Shown here: piece by piece, positions 7,616 to 16,262 of the stretch
Position numbering within the stretch: position 1 is the stretch's first letter
Layout: every line of letters begins with the position of its first letter
DNA from: Streptomyces harbinensis
GTDB taxonomy: Bacteria; Actinomycetota; Actinomycetes; Streptomycetales; Streptomycetaceae
Assembly: GCF_900116145.1 (NCBI RefSeq)
Contig: NZ_FPAB01000001.1
Location: 310,001 to 374,000 of the forward strand
Length of the DNA stretch: 64,000 nucleotides
Reading direction: 5' to 3'
Notes under the pieces: generated by a model
Seen by the model: the letters and a program-made list of their open reading frames with translations, nothing else
What the model was told of the DNA's origin: nothing
Databases searched by the model: none
Program-made: the position numbers and the translations under genes

Positions 7616-8209
7616 ATGGCAGGGACACTCCTGGAGGCTCCGATGAACGACGTCACTGAACGCGACCGCGGACTGGAGCTGTACGAGAGCATGGACCCGA
7701 TCGAAGGCTTCTCCATGGAGTACCTCCGTGGGGAGATCGTCATGATGGCCGCACCCAACACCATCCACAACCGGATCGTGGTTCTGGTCGGCCAGCATTT
7801 CCCGGAGCCGGACTTCGCGTACTGGGCAACGACAGCGGTGGCCATCACCGGGCAGAGCGACCGGCCCGAGCCCGATCTCGCCGTCACCGGCGGGGAGCAC
7901 GCCGACGACTACTTCACCGCCGTGCCCTCCGAACTGGTGCTGTTCGCCCTGGAGGTCGTCTCCACCACCCGGCCCGCCAGGCGGCGCGACTACGAGGACA
8001 AGCCGGAGATCTACGCCCAGGGCGGCATCCCCGCCTACCTGCTGGTGGATCCCAACGACGGCACGTGGCGGCTGCACACCGACCCGCGGCCGGAGAAGGG
8101 GCGCTACCAGACGCTGCACATGGGCGCTTTCGGGGAGCCCGTCGTGCTGCCCGAGCCGCTCGGGGTCACCATCGGCACCGACCGGTTCCGTACCTACCCG
8201 GCCGGCTGA
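7616..8209 (+). CDS. Uma2-family (DUF820) restriction-endonuclease-fold protein
   Basis: The 197-residue protein has the Uma2 core of a PD-(D/E)xK-like fold: EYLRGEIVMMA at about residue 38, then RPEPDLAV at about 82 with the acidic residue, then LFALEVVSTTRPARRRDYEDKPEIYAQGGIPAYLLVDP, in which the Glu, the Lys and the Tyr-Leu-Leu-Val-Asp strand are conserved in the family. The ATG at 7616 has GGGAGG eight bases upstream. Uma2 genes are multi-copy in actinobacteria and cyanobacteria; the substrate is unknown. It follows the DUF397 gene by about 70 bases. Confidence 0.85.
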   Translation: MAGTLLEAPMNDVTERDRGLELYESMDPIEGFSMEYLRGEIVMMAAPNTIHNRIVVLVGQHFPEPDFAYWATTAVAITGQSDRPEPDLAVTGGEHADDYFTAVPSELVLFALEVVSTTRPARRRDYEDKPEIYAQGGIPAYLLVDPNDGTWRLHTDPRPEKGRYQTLHMGAFGEPVVLPEPLGVTIGTDRFRTYPAG

Positions 8210-8212
8210 GCG

Positions 8213-9139
8213 TCAGAGGATCGTCAGACCGCGTACCAGCAGGTCGGTCAGGGCGAAGGCGAACAGGGCGATGCCCACGAAGCCGTTGACCGTGAAGAAG
8301 GCGCGGTTCAGGCGGGAGAGGTCGTTCGGCTTCACCAGGGAGTGTTCGTAGACGAACGCACCCGCCACCACGGCGAGGCCGGTCCACAGCCAGGGGCCGG
8401 CGCCGGTGGCCGCCGCGTACCAGATCAGCAGGGCCATCGTCACCGCGTGGCAGGCGCGCGCCGTGCGCAGGGCGGCGGCCACGCCGAAGCGGGCGGGGAA
8501 GGACCGTACGCCCTGGGCGCGGTCCGTGGTGATGTCCTGGCAGGCGTAGATCAGGTCGAAGCCGCCGATCCAGATGCCCACCGCGAGGCCGAGCAGCACC
8601 GCGTCCCAGGACCAGGTGCCGGTCACGGCGAGCCAGGCGCCGACCGGGCCGGCCGCCTGGGCGAGGCCGAGGATGGCGTGCGGGAAGTCGGTGAAGCGCT
8701 TGCCGTAGGGGTAGACCACCATCGGCACCACCGCGACCGGCGCCAGCACCAGGCACAGCGGGTTCAGCAGCGCGGCGGCGCCGAGGAAGAGCAGCAGGGT
8801 GAGGGCCGCGCCCACCCAGCCGGCGCGGACGGAGAGGGCGCCGGTGACCATCTCCCGGCCCCGGGTGCGCGGGTTGCGCGCGTCGATCTCGCGGTCGATG
8901 ATCCGGTTCGCCGCCATCGCGAACGACCGCAGCCCCACCATCGCCGCCGTGACCAGGCCGAGCGTCCCCCACTCCACCCGCCGGCCCTCGGCCAGGAACA
9001 TCGCCGTCAGGGAGGCGGTGTAGGCGAAGGGCAGCGCGAAGACCGAGTGCTCGAACATCACCACGTTCAGGAACGCGCGCAGCCGCCCCGGCATGGCCGG
9101 CGGGGCGGGCTGGGACGCCGGGGCGGGGAGAGCGGTCAC
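8213..9139 (-). CDS. mqnP: UbiA-family prenyltransferase of the futalosine menaquinone pathway
   Basis: The 308-residue membrane protein attaches the polyprenyl chain during menaquinone synthesis. Two Asp-rich Mg-diphosphate motifs are visible: NRIIDREID at 78-86 and YACQDITTDRAQG at about 205. Seven to nine hydrophobic spans fit UbiA. I start at GTG 9139, which overlaps the stop of the upstream UbiD-type gene by four bases; longer in-frame starts would run deep into that gene. Pairing with the UbiD-type decarboxylase is the arrangement of mqnL-mqnP in Streptomyces, so the classical MenA role is less likely. Confidence 0.9.
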   Translation of the reverse strand: MTALPAPASQPAPPAMPGRLRAFLNVVMFEHSVFALPFAYTASLTAMFLAEGRRVEWGTLGLVTAAMVGLRSFAMAANRIIDREIDARNPRTRGREMVTGALSVRAGWVGAALTLLLFLGAAALLNPLCLVLAPVAVVPMVVYPYGKRFTDFPHAILGLAQAAGPVGAWLAVTGTWSWDAVLLGLAVGIWIGGFDLIYACQDITTDRAQGVRSFPARFGVAAALRTARACHAVTMALLIWYAAATGAGPWLWTGLAVVAGAFVYEHSLVKPNDLSRLNRAFFTVNGFVGIALFAFALTDLLVRGLTIL

Positions 9140-10587
9140 AGTCCGTATTCCTTCCAGCGGCGGTCCACCAGGGCCGCCGTATCCGGGTCCGACACCACCA
9201 TCTGCGGCCAGCCGCCGTCGCGGGTGTAGCCCTCCTCGGGCCACTTCGCGGTGGCGTCGATGCCGGCCTTGCCGCCCCAGAACTGCTGGTACGAGGCGTG
9301 GTCCAGGTGGTCGACGGGCCCTTCGGTGAGCAGCAGGTCCCGGGCGTAGTCCGTGTTGCCCAGGGCCCGCCACGCCACCTCGTGCAGGTCGTGCACATCG
9401 CAGTCGGAGTCGACCACGATGATCAGCTTCGTCAGGGACATCATGTGCGCACCCCAGACCGCGGACATCACTTTCTGCGCGTGTTTGGGGTATTTCTTGT
9501 CGATCGAGATGATCGCGCAGTTGTGGAAGCCGCCCGCCTCCGGCAGGTGGTAGTCCACGATGTCCGGGATGATGATCTTCAGCAGCGGCAGGAAGAAGCG
9601 TTCCGTCGCCCGGCCGAGCGGCCCGTCCTCGGTCGGCGGGCGGCCGACCACGATCGACTGGAAGACCGGCTTCTTCCGCATCGTCACGCAGTCGATGGTC
9701 AGCGCCGGGAAGGGCTCCTGCGGGGTGTAGAAGCCGGTGTGGTCGCCGAACGGGCCCTCCGGGAGCATCTCGCCCGGCTCCAGCCAGCCCTCCAGGACGA
9801 CCTCGGCGTGCGCCGGCACCTGGAGCGGCACGGTGACGCAGTCCACCATCTCCACCCGCTTGCCCTGGAGGAAGCCCGCGAACAGGTACTCGTCGATGTC
9901 ACCGGGCAGCGGCGCGGTGGAGGCGTACGTCACGGCCGGCGGGCAGCCGAAGGCGATCGCCACCGGCAGCCGCTCCCCGCGCCGGGCGGCCACCTGGTAG
10001 TGGTTGCGGCTGTCCTTGTGGATCTGCCAGTGCATGCCGATGGTGCGCTTGTCGTGCCGCTGGAGCCGGTACAGGCCCAGGTTGCGCACCCCGCTGACCG
10101 GGTCCTTGGTGTGGGTGAGGCCGAGGTTGAAGAAGGAGCCGCCGTCCTCGGGCCAGGTGAACAGCGCGGGCAGCGCCTCCAGGTCCACCTGGTCGCCCTT
10201 GAGCACGACCTCCTGCACCGGGCCGCTCTTCACCTTCTTCGGCGGTACGTGCGTCATCGAGCCGAGCTTGCCGAACGCCTCGCGCACCCCGGTGAAGCCG
10301 TGCGGCAGCTCCGGCTTCAGCAGCCCGCCGATCTTCTCGCCGATCTCGTCGTACGAGGTCAGGCCGAGCGCCTTCAGCAGCCGCCGGTCGGTGCCGAACA
10401 CGTTCATGGCCAGCGGCATCGAGGAGCCCTTGACGTTCTCGAACAGCAGCGCGGGGCCGCCGGCCTTGTTGACCCGGTCGGTGATCTCCCCCACTTCGAG
10501 GTGCGGATCGACCCGGGCGGTCACCCGCTTCAGCTCCCCGTCCTTCTCCAGGGCCTTCAGCAGCGCGCGCAGGTCGTCGTATGCCAT
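9136..10587 (-). CDS. mqnL: UbiD-type prenylated-flavin decarboxylase, menaquinone (MqnL)
   Basis: The 483-residue protein is a full-length UbiD-family decarboxylase. Family residues are visible: Arg174 in LYRLQ, and Glu277 with Asp282 in PEGPFGDHTGFY, which build the prenylated-FMN and substrate site. In this context it would decarboxylate the 1,4-dihydroxy-6-naphthoate-derived intermediate before or around prenylation. The prenyl-FMN synthase partner is not adjacent. Its stop overlaps the start of mqnP, showing translational coupling. Confidence 0.9.
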   Translation of the reverse strand: MAYDDLRALLKALEKDGELKRVTARVDPHLEVGEITDRVNKAGGPALLFENVKGSSMPLAMNVFGTDRRLLKALGLTSYDEIGEKIGGLLKPELPHGFTGVREAFGKLGSMTHVPPKKVKSGPVQEVVLKGDQVDLEALPALFTWPEDGGSFFNLGLTHTKDPVSGVRNLGLYRLQRHDKRTIGMHWQIHKDSRNHYQVAARRGERLPVAIAFGCPPAVTYASTAPLPGDIDEYLFAGFLQGKRVEMVDCVTVPLQVPAHAEVVLEGWLEPGEMLPEGPFGDHTGFYTPQEPFPALTIDCVTMRKKPVFQSIVVGRPPTEDGPLGRATERFFLPLLKIIIPDIVDYHLPEAGGFHNCAIISIDKKYPKHAQKVMSAVWGAHMMSLTKLIIVVDSDCDVHDLHEVAWRALGNTDYARDLLLTEGPVDHLDHASYQQFWGGKAGIDATAKWPEEGYTRDGGWPQMVVSDPDTAALVDRRWKEYGL

Positions 10588-10672
10588 GCGCCTCAGTATT
10601 GCCGACGCATTACCCTGGCCTTAGTCAGGGGGCCCCGCCCCGGCCCGGTCACACTTCCCCAGGGGGACGATC

Positions 10673-11107
10673 ATGCTCAGGGTACTGATGTATCTGGTAC
10701 CGCTCGCCCTTGCCATCTATGCCCTGGTGGACTGCATCAGCACCAAGGACGAGGAGGTCAAGCACCTCCCCAAGCTGATCTGGATCCTGCTGATCGTCTT
10801 CGCCTGGATCATCGGCCCGATCGCCTGGATCTTCATCGGCCGCAAGCGCGGTGCGGCGGCCGGCGGCACGGGCACCGGCCCCGGCTTCGGGCGCCGCACC
10901 GGCGGCGGGGGCGGCTGGGTCGCCCCGGACGACAACCCGGACTTCCTGCGCTCGCTGAACGACGAGAAGCAGCGCGAGGAGAACGCGAAGGACAAGGAGC
11001 TGCTGGAGAGCTGGGAGGAGGATCTGCGGCGCCGGGAGGAGGACCTGCGCCAGCAGGACCGGAACCCGGACGAGAGCGGCGGCCCGCAGGATCCCCCCGC
11101 GAAGTAG
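10673..11107 (+). CDS. PLDc_N-type small membrane protein
   Basis: The 144-residue protein has two spans (about 2-20 and 33-54), with a DxISTKDEEVKHLPKLIW linker and a second span reading IIGPIAWIFIGR. This is the phospholipase-D N-terminal cardiolipin-synthase-like membrane module, without any HKD catalytic domain. The remaining 90 residues are a Gly-rich stretch and then a highly charged, probably coiled-coil, tail. AGGGGG lies upstream of the ATG. The function of stand-alone PLDc_N proteins is unknown. Confidence 0.8.
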   Translation: MLRVLMYLVPLALAIYALVDCISTKDEEVKHLPKLIWILLIVFAWIIGPIAWIFIGRKRGAAAGGTGTGPGFGRRTGGGGGWVAPDDNPDFLRSLNDEKQREENAKDKELLESWEEDLRRREEDLRQQDRNPDESGGPQDPPAK

Positions 11108-11124
11108 CCCGGCCTCAGGCCGGG
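11108..11124. terminator. Convergent hairpin between the PLDc_N gene and ccsB
   Basis: A 7-3-7 perfect inverted repeat (CCCGGCC-tca-GGCCGGG) directly follows the stop codon of the plus-strand gene and lies about 20 bases from the stop of ccsB. It has no U-tract, as is common for terminators in high-GC actinobacteria, and could serve both genes. Confidence 0.5.
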
Positions 11125-11145
11125 GCGCGGCCCCGGCTCATCGGC

Positions 11146-12243
11146 TCACAGCCCCGAGTACGAGTGCAGGCTGTTCACGAACATGTTCACGCCGTAGTAG
11201 TTGATCAGGTAGCACACGAAGCCGGCGATCCCCAGATAGGCGGCCCGCCGGCCCTTCCAGCCGGCCGTGGCGCGGGCGTGCAGGTAGGCGGCGTACGCCA
11301 CCCAGGTGATGAACGCCCACACCTCCTTGGGGTCCCAGCCCCAGTAGCGGCCCCAGGCGTTCTCCGCCCAGATGGCGCCCGCGATGATGGTGAAGGTCCA
11401 CACCGGGAACACGGCGGCGGTGATCCGGTAGGAGAACTTGTCCAGCGACAGCGAGGACGGCAGCCGCTCCAGCACCGAGGTCGCCAGCTTCCCCGGGGTG
11501 CCGCCGGAGGCCAGCTTGTTCTCGTAGGAGTCGCGGAACAGGAACAGCACGGTGGAGACCACCGCGACGTACATCAGCGCCCCGCAGCCGATGGCGAGCG
11601 CGACATGGATGATCAGCCACACCGAGTCCAGCGCCGGCACCAGCTGGGTGCTGTCGGTGTAGAGCACCGCCACCGCCAGGCCCAGGTCCAGCAGCACGGT
11701 GGCGACCAGCGGCAGGCCCAGCCAGGCCACGTTCTTCTTCGCCAGCAGGAACAGCAGGTAGGCGCCCACCACGGTCATCGAGAACGAGGTGGAGAACTCG
11801 TACATGTTGGCCCACGGGGCCCGCTCCACGGCCACGGTCCGCACCACCACGGCCGCCAGGTGCATGAGGAACGCCAGGACCGTCAGCGAGAGGGCGATCC
11901 GCCCGTACAGGTCGCCCTTCTCGTCCCCGGCCGCCGCGCCCGGACCGTCCGGGACGGCGTCGCGCCGGGGGCTGGCGGAGCGGGTGACGACCGCCGGACG
12001 CTCCAGGACGTCGGTGCTGCCGCCCTTGCCGCGCACCGTCACGCCGATGGTGTCCGCGCCCCGCTGCGCCGGGACGGCCTCGGCGTCGGCGGTGAGCGCC
12101 GCCGCCGTACGGGCCACCTTGCTGCGGCTGCCGAACAGCCACTCGGCGATGTGCGCGAGGAAGGCCAGGGTGTAGACGGCCATCGCGGAATAGATCAGAT
12201 AGTTGCTGAGGTCGGCGAGTTCCTCGCTCATGGCGAGATTCAT
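11146..12243 (-). CDS. ccsB: CcsB/CcsA-type cytochrome c haem lyase subunit
   Basis: The 365-residue membrane protein carries the tryptophan-rich haem-handling WWD motif, WGRYWGWDPKEVWAF, near residue 300. It also has the family histidines in FLMHLAA and LIIHVAL and a terminal SLHSYSG. With ResB it forms the System II complex that exports haem and joins it to CxxCH sites of c-type cytochromes outside the membrane. A hydrophilic linker of about 80 residues follows the first span. ATG 12243 overlaps the ResB stop (ATGA), giving tight coupling. Confidence 0.95.
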   Translation of the reverse strand: MNLAMSEELADLSNYLIYSAMAVYTLAFLAHIAEWLFGSRSKVARTAAALTADAEAVPAQRGADTIGVTVRGKGGSTDVLERPAVVTRSASPRRDAVPDGPGAAAGDEKGDLYGRIALSLTVLAFLMHLAAVVVRTVAVERAPWANMYEFSTSFSMTVVGAYLLFLLAKKNVAWLGLPLVATVLLDLGLAVAVLYTDSTQLVPALDSVWLIIHVALAIGCGALMYVAVVSTVLFLFRDSYENKLASGGTPGKLATSVLERLPSSLSLDKFSYRITAAVFPVWTFTIIAGAIWAENAWGRYWGWDPKEVWAFITWVAYAAYLHARATAGWKGRRAAYLGIAGFVCYLINYYGVNMFVNSLHSYSGL

Positions 12244-14009
12244 GCGCGCGCTCCTTGATCGGAGGACTCGGGAATCATGGGGGCGTCCGGCTGGAGGGCG
12301 GCGGCGAGGTCGGCGAGTTCCTCGGGGATGCGCGCCGACTCGGTGCGGCCGAGCGAGGCCAGCTCCACCACGGTGCGGCCCGCCTCGTCGGTGGTGGCCC
12401 GCACCCACACCCGGCGGCGCTGGAGCAGCAGCGAGCCCGCCAGGCCCGCCACGGCGGCCAGGGCGCCGGTGAGCGCCCAGCCGTTGCCGGTCTTGGTGCT
12501 GACCTTGAAGGTGGCCCAGCGCTCGTACCCCTCGTAGCTGATCGTCCCCTTGCCGTCGGGCAGGTCGATGGACTCCCCGGGCAGCAGATCGAAGCGGAAC
12601 GGCTCGCCGTCCTCGTCCGTGAACTGCTCCAGCTTGCGGGTGTTGAGCTGGTAGACGTTCTGCGGAATGCCGGAGTCCAGGCCCAGGTCGCCGTGGTAGG
12701 CGGTCAGGGTGAGGACCGGCAGATCGGGGTCGGGGAAGGTGGAGTGCGGGCCGCGTACTTCGTCGATGGCGTAGCTGGGGTTGAAGAAGCCCTGGAAGCC
12801 GAGCTGTTCGGGCTCGCCGTTCTCGTCGAGGTAGTCGGTCACCTTCACCACGCCGGTGGAGGTGAGGGCGGTGTCCTGCGGCAGGAACGGCACCGGGCCC
12901 GAGTAGGCGGTACGGCCCTGGCCGTCGGTGACGGTGATGACGGGGGCGAAGCCGTGGCCGAGCAGGTAGATCTTGGAGTCGCCGATGACGACCGGCTGGT
13001 TGGGCTGGACGGTGGCGTCGGTCTCGGTGCCGTCCGGCGTCCAGTAGGTGATGTCGGCGCGGAAGACGGTGGGGGTGCCGAGGTCGGGGCCCTCGCGGGA
13101 GAACTCGGCGGTGAACTCGTTCAGGGTGAACCCGAACGGATCGAGGTCGTGGTCGACGTCGAAGAGCGTGCCGGAGGAGAAGTCGTCGTACTGCGGCAGG
13201 GTGTTGGAGAAGCCGTCGCCCTCCACCACCAGCTTGCCGCCCTCGGAGTAGAACAGCTGGCTGGTGCCGAAGGCGACCAGCATCACGATGAGCGAGAGAT
13301 GGAAGAGGAGATTGCCGGCCTCGCGCAGATAGCCCTTCTCGGCGGCCACCGAGCCCTCGCCCGGGGCGGTGCGGAACCAGCGGCGCTTGAGCACCCGCTG
13401 GGCCGCGCCGAGCACCTGCTCGGGGTCGGCGCCGGTGCGCCAGGTGGTGTACGCGGGCATCCGGTCCAGCCGGCGCGGGGCGCGCGGCGGGCGGCCGCGC
13501 AGCTGGCCGGTGAACTGCCAGGTGCGCGGGACGATGCAGCCGATGAGCGAGACGAACAGCAGGATGTAGATGGCGGAGAACCACACCGAGCTGTACACGT
13601 CGAACAGCTGGAGCCGTTCGTAGACCCGGCCCAGCAGGTCGTTGTCGGCCTTGAACTCCTCGACGAGGAGGGCGTTGGCGTCGCTCTGCGGGATGAGCGA
13701 GCCGGGGATGGCGCCGAGCGCGAGCAGGAAGAGCAGGATCAGCGCGACCCGCATCGAGGTCAGCTGCCGCCAGGCCCAGCGGGTCCAGCCGGTCACCTCG
13801 CGGGCCAGCCAGCCGGCCGCGCCGGCGGCGCCGGGGCGCCGTGCCCCGCCGAAGGAGCCGGGATGGACGGTGCCGCCCTCGCGCGGGGCGTCGGCCGCCG
13901 CCGGTGTCTCGTCCTCCTGCGCCGGGGCGGTGGACAGCCCGGCGCCGGCGGCGGCCTCGTCGCCGGCGTCCCGGGCGTCGCGCCCGTCGTTCACGTTGTC
14001 GCTGGCCAT
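12240..14009 (-). CDS. resB: ResB, cytochrome c biogenesis protein
   Basis: The 589-residue protein has a charged 65-residue cytoplasmic N-terminus and then ResB-type spans starting with the VALILLFLLALGAIPGSLIPQ helix. A large extracytoplasmic domain (about residues 270-520) and a final span complete it. It partners CcsB in haem delivery to apocytochromes. ATG 14009 is chosen because longer in-frame starts run into ccdA; the start lies five bases after the ccdA stop. Order resA-like, ccdA, resB, ccsB is the classic actinobacterial System II operon. Confidence 0.94.
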   Translation of the reverse strand: MASDNVNDGRDARDAGDEAAAGAGLSTAPAQEDETPAAADAPREGGTVHPGSFGGARRPGAAGAAGWLAREVTGWTRWAWRQLTSMRVALILLFLLALGAIPGSLIPQSDANALLVEEFKADNDLLGRVYERLQLFDVYSSVWFSAIYILLFVSLIGCIVPRTWQFTGQLRGRPPRAPRRLDRMPAYTTWRTGADPEQVLGAAQRVLKRRWFRTAPGEGSVAAEKGYLREAGNLLFHLSLIVMLVAFGTSQLFYSEGGKLVVEGDGFSNTLPQYDDFSSGTLFDVDHDLDPFGFTLNEFTAEFSREGPDLGTPTVFRADITYWTPDGTETDATVQPNQPVVIGDSKIYLLGHGFAPVITVTDGQGRTAYSGPVPFLPQDTALTSTGVVKVTDYLDENGEPEQLGFQGFFNPSYAIDEVRGPHSTFPDPDLPVLTLTAYHGDLGLDSGIPQNVYQLNTRKLEQFTDEDGEPFRFDLLPGESIDLPDGKGTISYEGYERWATFKVSTKTGNGWALTGALAAVAGLAGSLLLQRRRVWVRATTDEAGRTVVELASLGRTESARIPEELADLAAALQPDAPMIPESSDQGARA

Positions 14010-14014
14010 GTCGT

Positions 14015-14785
14015 TCAGATCCAAACGTCGAACTCGGAGGACCACACCTGGAGGTCGTACACCAGCCGGTCCCAGGTGCCGGTGAACAGCAGGACGCCGG
14101 TGACGATCATCAGCAGCCCGCCGACCCGCATCACGGCCACATAGTGCCGCTTGAACCAGGCGAACGCGCCCAGGGCGCGGCGGAAGAAGAGCGCCGCGAG
14201 GATGAACGGCAGGCCCAGGCCCAGGCAGTAGAAGACGGTGAGGAGCGCACCGCGGCCGGCGGTGGCCTCGTTCAGGGCGAGGAACTGCACGGAGGCGAGG
14301 GTGGGGCCGATGCACGGGGTCCAGCCGATGCCGAACACCGCGCCCAGCAGCGGGGCGCCGGCGAGCCCGGCGCCGGGCTTGACGGGCAGCTTGAACTGGC
14401 GCCCGGACAGCCGGGGCAGCAGCCCCATGAAGAGCAGGCCCATGACGACGATGAGGGCGCCCGCGACCTTGTTGATGATCTCGCGGTGTTCCAGCAGGGT
14501 GCGGCCGAACTCGCCGAACAGCGCGCCGGTGGAGACGAAGACGAGCGTGAAGCCGAGCACGAACAGCAGGGTGCCGAGGAACATCCGGCCGCGCCGCGCG
14601 TCCTTCAGGTCGGCGCCGCCCGCCCCGGTCACGTAGGAGAGGTAGCCGGGGACCAGCGGCAGCACGCAGGGGGAGAAGAAGGAGACGAGGCCGCCGAAGA
14701 GGGCCACCGGTATGGCCAGCAGCAGCGCCCCGGTCAGTATCGTCTCGTTGCCGTCGGTGACGGCGGCGAGAGTGTGCAAGGACAT
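14015..14785 (-). CDS. ccdA: CcdA-type thiol-disulfide membrane transporter
   Basis: The 256-residue, six-span protein passes reducing power from cytoplasmic thioredoxin to extracytoplasmic thioredoxins. The redox pair is present: Cys40 in FFSPCVLPLVPGYLSY and Cys158 in GWTPCIGPTLA. It lies between the ResA-like thioredoxin, its expected client, and resB, which needs reduced haem-binding cysteines in apocytochromes. Confidence 0.95.
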   Translation of the reverse strand: MSLHTLAAVTDGNETILTGALLLAIPVALFGGLVSFFSPCVLPLVPGYLSYVTGAGGADLKDARRGRMFLGTLLFVLGFTLVFVSTGALFGEFGRTLLEHREIINKVAGALIVVMGLLFMGLLPRLSGRQFKLPVKPGAGLAGAPLLGAVFGIGWTPCIGPTLASVQFLALNEATAGRGALLTVFYCLGLGLPFILAALFFRRALGAFAWFKRHYVAVMRVGGLLMIVTGVLLFTGTWDRLVYDLQVWSSEFDVWI

Positions 14786-14792
14786 CGGGCCG

Positions 14793-15431
14793 TCACTTCT
14801 CGGTGGTACCGGCGGCCTCGGCCAGCACCGGCTCGATGGCCGAGCGCAGTTCCTCCTCGGTCAGCGGCTTCAGCGCGCGGGCGGCGATGTTGCCCTCCGG
14901 GTCGACGACCAGGGTGGAGGGGATGGCCTGCGGATTGAGGCTGCCCTTGGGGAACTGGAGCAGCAGCTTGCCGCTCGGGTCGTACAGGCTGGGGTACGGG
15001 ACGCCGAAGCGCTCGTCGAAGGAGCGGGCGTTGGCGGCGTCCAGGTCGCGGGTGTTGATGCCGACGAACTGCACCCCGTCCTCGGCCAGGTCCTCGGCGA
15101 CGGTGACGAGGTTGGGGGCCTCGGCGCGGCAGGGCGCGCACCAGGAGCCCCACACGTTCAGCACCAGGATCCCGCCCCGGTAGTCGGCGAGGTCGAGCTC
15201 CTCGCCCTCGGTGGTCTCGCCGCTCAGGTCCGGCAGCGGCTGGCGTTCGCCGGCCGGGACGTGGGTGATCTGGCCGGTGCCCTGGACGATGTTGCTGTTG
15301 CCGCCGGACGGGCCGGCCGATGCTCCGGAGCAGGCGGTGAGAACAGCGGCCAGGGACAGGACGGCGGCGCCCGTCCTCAGGGCCTGTCCGGGGCGGCGGC
15401 GTCGGCGCGGGGACACGCGGCTCTCGATCAT
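14793..15431 (-). CDS. resA: ResA-like thioredoxin lipoprotein
   Basis: The 212-residue protein has a basic N-terminus, a lipobox (VLTAC, Cys34) and a TlpA/ResA thioredoxin domain with active site WCAPC (Cys98, Cys101) and the cis-proline segment AIPSTLVVD. It should keep the CxxCH cysteines of apocytochrome c reduced, using electrons from CcdA seven bases downstream. A TlpA-like role in oxidase copper-site assembly is an alternative, but the gene order favours cytochrome c. ATG 15431 puts the signal at the N-terminus. Confidence 0.9.
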   Translation of the reverse strand: MIESRVSPRRRRRPGQALRTGAAVLSLAAVLTACSGASAGPSGGNSNIVQGTGQITHVPAGERQPLPDLSGETTEGEELDLADYRGGILVLNVWGSWCAPCRAEAPNLVTVAEDLAEDGVQFVGINTRDLDAANARSFDERFGVPYPSLYDPSGKLLLQFPKGSLNPQAIPSTLVVDPEGNIAARALKPLTEEELRSAIEPVLAEAAGTTEK

Positions 15432-15546
15432 GTGAAAAGTTTCCCATGCGCCCCGAGGCGATCTTCCGCGCCCCCCTTGTCCCGAATACAGCCCCGTTGA
15501 GCTGGGCAAACGCATCGGGACAGGGAGCGGGCGGCGACGGGTGCGC

Positions 15547-16236
15547 TCAGGCGCCGACGCCCTTGGAGGCGCCCTTCTCCGGCTTGGCACCGGCCCGCAG
15601 ATGGGCCGGGACGAGCTCGATGGCGGGCTCCCAGTAGCGCACCGAGACGATCCGGTCGTCCTCGTAGGTGAAGCTGGTGAGCGAGGCCAGCGTGCACTGC
15701 CGCTTGCGCGGGTCGTGCCACAGCCTGCGGTGCTCGACATAGCTGCGCAGGATCCAGATGGGCAGCTGGTGGCTGACGCAGACCGCCTCGTGGCCGCGCG
15801 CGGCATCCCGGGCGGCGTCCAGGGCGCTCTTCATCCGCACCACCTGCTCGACGTACGGCTCGCCCCACGACGGGCGGAACGGGTTGCGCAGGTGCCGCCA
15901 GTTGCCGGGGTGGCGCAGCGAGCCGTCGCCGACGCCGAAGCTCTTGCCCTGGAAGACGTTGGCCGCCTCGATCAGCCGCCCGTCGGTGGCCACCGGCAGC
16001 CCGTGCGCCTTGGCCACCGGCTCGGCGGTCTCCTGGGCGCGCTCCAGCGGGGAGGCGACGACGTGGGTGATGTCGCGCCCGGCCAGGGCCTCGGCGACCG
16101 TCTCGGCCATCCGCTCGCCCAGTGCGGACAGGTGGTATCCGGGGAGCCGCCCGTAGAGCAGTCCGTCGGGGTTGTGCACCTCGCCGTGCCGCATCACATG
16201 GACGGTGGTGCGCTCGGTGCCGGTCGCGCTGCTCAC
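15547..16236 (-). CDS. Histidine phosphatase family protein (phosphoglycerate-mutase-like)
   Basis: The 229-residue protein has the RHG motif (VMRHGEVHNP, catalytic His17) and the second catalytic His in VSHQLPIW near residue 168. A SPLERAQETAEP segment is typical of the branch. Start GTG 16236 has GAGGAG nine bases upstream; the in-frame codons before it are GTA and cannot start. It lies 24 bases downstream of the hemL stop, so it is probably co-transcribed with hemL. The phosphorylated substrate is unknown; it is a phosphatase by motif, not necessarily a glycolytic mutase. Confidence 0.88.
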   Translation of the reverse strand: MSSATGTERTTVHVMRHGEVHNPDGLLYGRLPGYHLSALGERMAETVAEALAGRDITHVVASPLERAQETAEPVAKAHGLPVATDGRLIEAANVFQGKSFGVGDGSLRHPGNWRHLRNPFRPSWGEPYVEQVVRMKSALDAARDAARGHEAVCVSHQLPIWILRSYVEHRRLWHDPRKRQCTLASLTSFTYEDDRIVSVRYWEPAIELVPAHLRAGAKPEKGASKGVGA

Positions 16237-16262
16237 TGGTACGTACTCCTCGCTGCTCGGGG

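Noticed and set aside
9298-12258. A 986-codon plus-strand open frame and many similar very long frames elsewhere
   Set aside because: They are opposite or out-of-frame shadows of real genes (here mqnL, the PLDc_N gene, ccsB). High GC removes stop codons, and the translations are Arg/Gly/His-rich with no domain.
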